Assembly (NCBI RefSeq): GCF_900114605.1
Contig: NZ_FOTP01000004.1
Span: forward strand, 186,001 to 250,000
Source: Bradyrhizobium sp. NFR13
GTDB taxonomy: Bacteria > Pseudomonadota > Alphaproteobacteria > Rhizobiales > Xanthobacteraceae
Direction: 5' to 3'
Length of the DNA: 64,000 nucleotides
In this document: piece after piece, positions 61,293-64,000 of the stretch
Numbering within the stretch: position 1 is the stretch's first letter
Layout: every line of letters starts with the position of its first letter
Notes under the pieces: model-generated
The model's database searches: none
Told to the model about the DNA's origin: nothing
Seen by the model: the letters and a program-made list of their open reading frames with translations, nothing else
Made by a program: the position numbers and the translations under genes

Positions 61293-62675
61293 ATGATCTT
61301 CCGCCAGGCTATCGGTACTCAGTCCTATGTCTTTGGGACCTTGCGCGAGTTGCTCGCCAAGGCAACGCCGCCGCGCTCCGGTGATCGATTGGCGGGAATT
61401 GCGGCTGAAACGGCCGAAGAGATGATCGCCGCACGGATGGCGCTGGCGAATGTGCCGCTCACGCACTTCCTGCAGGAAACGGTCGTGCCTTACGAGGACG
61501 ACGAGGTAACGCGCCTCATTGTCGATACGCATGATGCCGCCGCATTTTCCATGGTCGCGTCGCTGACCGTTGGCGGCTTTCGCGACTGGTTGCTGTCAGA
61601 CGCGGCCAAGCCGCAAGTCCTTCAGACCATCGCGCGCGGCATCACCCCGGAAATGGCTGCCGCGGTCTCGAAGCTGATGCGCAATCAGGACCTGATCCTG
61701 GTGGCCAGGAAGTGCGAGGTGATCACGCGCTTTCGCAGTACGATCGGATTGCGCGGGCGCATGAGCGTGCGGCTGCAGCCGAACCACCCGTTTGACGATA
61801 TCAGGGGTATCACGGCATCCATTCTTGACGGGCTGATGCTGGGCTCCGGCGATGCCTGTATTGGGATCAACCCGGCGAGCGACGATCCTGCCGTGCTGGG
61901 CGGCCTGGTGCGACTGCTCGACGAGGTCATCACCAAGCTGGATATTCCGACCCAGAGTTGCGTGCTTACCCATGTGACGACCAGTCTTGATCTCATCAAC
62001 CAGGGCGCCCCGGTCGATCTGGTGTTCCAGTCCATCGCCGGGACAGAGGCCACCAATAAAAGCTTCGGCATCGATCTGGCTATCCTGAAAGAGGCCCATA
62101 ATGCCGGCCTGTCGCTGAAGCGCGGTACGCTCGGCCAGAACGTCATGTATTTCGAGACCGGGCAGGGCTCGGCTCTGTCGGCCAATGCCCATCACGGCGT
62201 CGATCAGCAGACTTTGGAGGCGCGCGCCTATGCCGTGGCCCGCGCGTTCGACCCATTGCTGGTGAACAGCGTCGTCGGCTTCATCGGCCCCGAATATCTC
62301 TATGACGGCAAGGAGATTATCCGTGCCGGGCTGGAGGATCATTTCTGCGGCAAGCTGCTCGGCCTGCCGCTCGGGGTCGACGTCTGTTACACCAACCATG
62401 CCGAAGCCGATCAGGACGACATGGACAATTTGCTGACGCTGCTGGCGGCAGCGGGTGTGACCTTCGTGATGGGCGTCCCGGGCGCCGACGACGTCATGCT
62501 GAACTACCAGTCGACGTCGTTTCATGATGCGCTCTATATCCGCGACCTGTTTGGGCTCAAACGCGCACCGGAATTCGACGACTGGCTGCAACGGGTCGGG
62601 CTGTCCGGAGCCGACCTGCGCATTCAGGACCGGGGCGGTCTGCTGCCCGATCTGGCGGCGCGTCTGATCGCCTGA
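61293..62675 (+). CDS. eutB: Ethanolamine ammonia-lyase large subunit
   Basis: 460 residues from the ATG at 61293, six bases after GGAG. EutB is the large subunit of the B12-dependent lyase that splits ethanolamine into acetaldehyde and ammonia. FETGQGSALSANAHHGVDQQ, LRGRMSVRLQPNHPFDDIRG, GLPLGVDVCYTNHAEADQDD and VMGVPGADDVMLNYQ match the family and substrate site. The small subunit EutC, normally the next gene, is not found downstream; after 225 bases comes hpnP. So either eutC lies elsewhere or the protein has another role. Confidence 0.95.
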   Translation: MIFRQAIGTQSYVFGTLRELLAKATPPRSGDRLAGIAAETAEEMIAARMALANVPLTHFLQETVVPYEDDEVTRLIVDTHDAAAFSMVASLTVGGFRDWLLSDAAKPQVLQTIARGITPEMAAAVSKLMRNQDLILVARKCEVITRFRSTIGLRGRMSVRLQPNHPFDDIRGITASILDGLMLGSGDACIGINPASDDPAVLGGLVRLLDEVITKLDIPTQSCVLTHVTTSLDLINQGAPVDLVFQSIAGTEATNKSFGIDLAILKEAHNAGLSLKRGTLGQNVMYFETGQGSALSANAHHGVDQQTLEARAYAVARAFDPLLVNSVVGFIGPEYLYDGKEIIRAGLEDHFCGKLLGLPLGVDVCYTNHAEADQDDMDNLLTLLAAAGVTFVMGVPGADDVMLNYQSTSFHDALYIRDLFGLKRAPEFDDWLQRVGLSGADLRIQDRGGLLPDLAARLIA

Positions 62676-62822
62676 CGTCAATAAACCGTCATGCAGGCTA
62701 GCGCTCTGTGCGCACTTGCGCGGAGCTGGTCACGACCTTGTCACCGCTCGCCACAATCTTGAAGAAATTCTGGCCCAGATTCCGACACCGTGATTAGATC
62801 GGGGGAAGAATTCGGCAGGAGC

Positions 62823-62847
62823 GGAACGGTTTTATCTGGGCGACGTT
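62823..62847 (+). promoter_or_regulatory. EcfG-type general-stress promoter of hpnP
   Basis: GGAAC (62823-62827), 16-base spacer, CGTT (62844-62847): an exact match to the alphaproteobacterial EcfG sigma consensus. Transcription would start near 62853, 48 bases before the hpnP ATG. Expression of hpnP under EcfG control is established for Rhodopseudomonas palustris. Confidence 0.8.
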
Positions 62848-62900
62848 ATTGAAGGTTCAGCGCTTATGGGGATCGCTGATGCATTCACAGAGGAATTTTG

Positions 62901-64000
62901 ATGAGAGCTGAGGGCAGGCAGACAGTCCGACGGGTTCTGTGCGTTTTTCCGCGATACACGTCTTCATTTGGCACGTTTGAATATTCCTATCCTCTCACCG
63001 ACGGCGTTCAGGCCTTCATGCCTCCCCAGGGCTTGCTGCTGATCGCCGCCTACATGCCCGAGAACTGGGAAGTCCGCTTCATCGACGAGAATATCCGGCA
63101 GGCCACGCCGAACGATTTTTTGTGGGCCGAGGCCGTGCTGGTGTCAGGCATGCATATCCAGCGCACGCAGATGAACGACATCTGTTTCCGCGCGCACAGT
63201 TATGATTTGCCTGTGGCGATCGGTGGACCTTCGGTCTCGTCATGCCCCGATTACTACCCGGCTTTCGATTATCTCCATATCGGCGAACTCGGTGATGCCA
63301 CGGATCAACTGATCGATATCCTGGAAAAGGATACGTCGCGCCCGGACCGGCAAGTCGTGCTGAAGACCGCCGATCGCCTGGACATGACCAAGTTTCCGAT
63401 TCCGGCCTATGAGCTGGCCGAGATCCCGCGCTACTTCCTGGGCAGTATCCAGTATTCCAGCGGTTGCCCGTATCAGTGCGAATTTTGCGACATTCCCGGG
63501 CTCTATGGCCGCAATCCGCGCCTGAAGACGCCGGAGCAGATCACCGCCGAGTTGGATAAGCTGCTCGCATGTGGGATCATGGGATCGGTCTATTTCGTCG
63601 ATGACAATTTCATCGGTAACCGCAAGGCTGCCCTCGATCTGCTGCCGCATCTGGTCGCATGGCAGAAAAAAACCGGTTACGTGCTGCGCCTGTCCTGCGA
63701 GGCGACGCTGAACATCGCCAAGCGTCCCGAAATTCTCGAACTGATGCGCGAGGCCTGGTTCGGCACCATCTTCTGCGGCATCGAGACGCCTGATCCCGTC
63801 GCCCTCAAGGCGATGAAGAAGGATCACAACATGATGGTGCCCATCATGGAGGCAATTGAGACGCTGAACCGTTTCGGCATGGAAGTCGTGTCCGGCATCA
63901 TTCTCGGCCTCGATACCGACAAGCCGGAAACCGGACAGCATCTGCTGGAGTTCGTGGAGACGTCGCAGATTCCGCTTTTGACGATCAATCTGCTTCAGGC
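62901..64000 (+). CDS. hpnP: Hopanoid C-2 methylase HpnP (B12-binding radical SAM), partial
   Basis: 366 codons run to the right edge, so the C-terminus is missing. The ATG follows AGAGGAA. Residues about 10-150 are a cobalamin-binding-like domain (VLCVFPRYTSSFGTFEYSYP, VQAFMPPQGLLLIAAYMP). The radical SAM cluster Cys189-x3-Cys193-x2-Cys196 is in SSGCPYQCEFCDIPGLYGRN. VDDNFIGNRKAALDLLPHL and KAMKKDHNMMVPIMEAIETL continue the HpnP pattern. HpnP adds the 2-methyl group to hopanoids, membrane lipids that help stress tolerance. An EcfG promoter lies directly upstream. Confidence 0.92.
   Translation, partial: MRAEGRQTVRRVLCVFPRYTSSFGTFEYSYPLTDGVQAFMPPQGLLLIAAYMPENWEVRFIDENIRQATPNDFLWAEAVLVSGMHIQRTQMNDICFRAHSYDLPVAIGGPSVSSCPDYYPAFDYLHIGELGDATDQLIDILEKDTSRPDRQVVLKTADRLDMTKFPIPAYELAEIPRYFLGSIQYSSGCPYQCEFCDIPGLYGRNPRLKTPEQITAELDKLLACGIMGSVYFVDDNFIGNRKAALDLLPHLVAWQKKTGYVLRLSCEATLNIAKRPEILELMREAWFGTIFCGIETPDPVALKAMKKDHNMMVPIMEAIETLNRFGMEVVSGIILGLDTDKPETGQHLLEFVETSQIPLLTINLLQ

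Noticed and set aside
61596-62681. 361-codon minus-strand frame considered as a possible eutC
   Set aside because: It is antisense to eutB and shows none of the EutC motifs.
63240-63941. 233-codon minus-strand frame
   Set aside because: Antisense to hpnP, whose radical SAM motif is unmistakable.

Overview
The window is about 64 kb of GC-rich, densely coding DNA with no rRNA, tRNA, CRISPR array, integrase or transposase that I can see. It looks like the chromosome of a Bradyrhizobium/Rhodopseudomonas/Afipia-type alphaproteobacterium. The grounds are the gene content (many solute-binding proteins, HpaI/HpaR-type aromatic catabolism, a hopanoid C-2 methylase), an EcfG-type GGAAC-N16-CGTT promoter, a FixK-like site, and four families of intergenic inverted repeats of the kind common in this family. 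This assignment is inference from content, not from a database match.

Layout. 1-1418: edge fragment of a nucleotide cyclase fused to a formylglycine-generating-enzyme (FGE) domain. 1632-11096: acyl-CoA and small-molecule catabolism (two acyl-CoA ligases, an AraC regulator, a dienoyl-CoA-reductase-like SDR, a crotonase, two solute-binding proteins, a DUF1932 dehydrogenase). 11193-16849: PEP carboxylase, a Tat-exported SMP-30 lactonase and a TPR protein. 16908-23770: an MHS transporter, an SDR, a thiolase with its OB-fold partner, an AtuA-related small protein, an amidase and DUF2848. 23996-26723: two 2OG-Fe(II) dioxygenases (the second is AlkB) and an MFS permease.

26834-42318 is an aromatic-acid block. 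On the minus strand hpaH-hpaF-hpaE-hpaD-hpaG plus a thiamine-diphosphate (TPP) enzyme encode the homoprotocatechuate meta-cleavage pathway. The divergent plus strand carries hpaR, a complete Liv-type ABC importer whose permease and ATPase are fused, an Ldh-family 2-hydroxyacid dehydrogenase and the HpaI aldolase. No HpaBC hydroxylase is present. The TPP enzyme and the Ldh-family enzyme suggest that substrates may enter from the aryl-lactate/aryl-pyruvate side. 42478-49205 holds a MarR regulator, an SsuABC/NMT1-type importer, a NicC-like flavin hydroxylase, a PuuE-like deacetylase and a Bug protein, which looks like a second ring-compound locus.

49206-50072 is a long non-coding stretch with a near-consensus sigma-70 promoter, strong hairpins and a possible terminator. 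50073-51596 is a UxaA-family dehydratase. 51830-58534 is the most unusual system: a 1096-residue transglutaminase-DUF2126 protein, a circularly permuted ATP-grasp/alpha-E fusion and a second transglutaminase, tightly packed, with a BaiN/HI0933-type flavoprotein translationally coupled behind them. It looks like a peptide-ligating and peptide-cleaving modification system of unknown product. The window ends with a soluble globin-coupled chemoreceptor, an orphan eutB without eutC beside it, and the N-terminal part of the hopanoid C-2 methylase HpnP behind an EcfG-type promoter.
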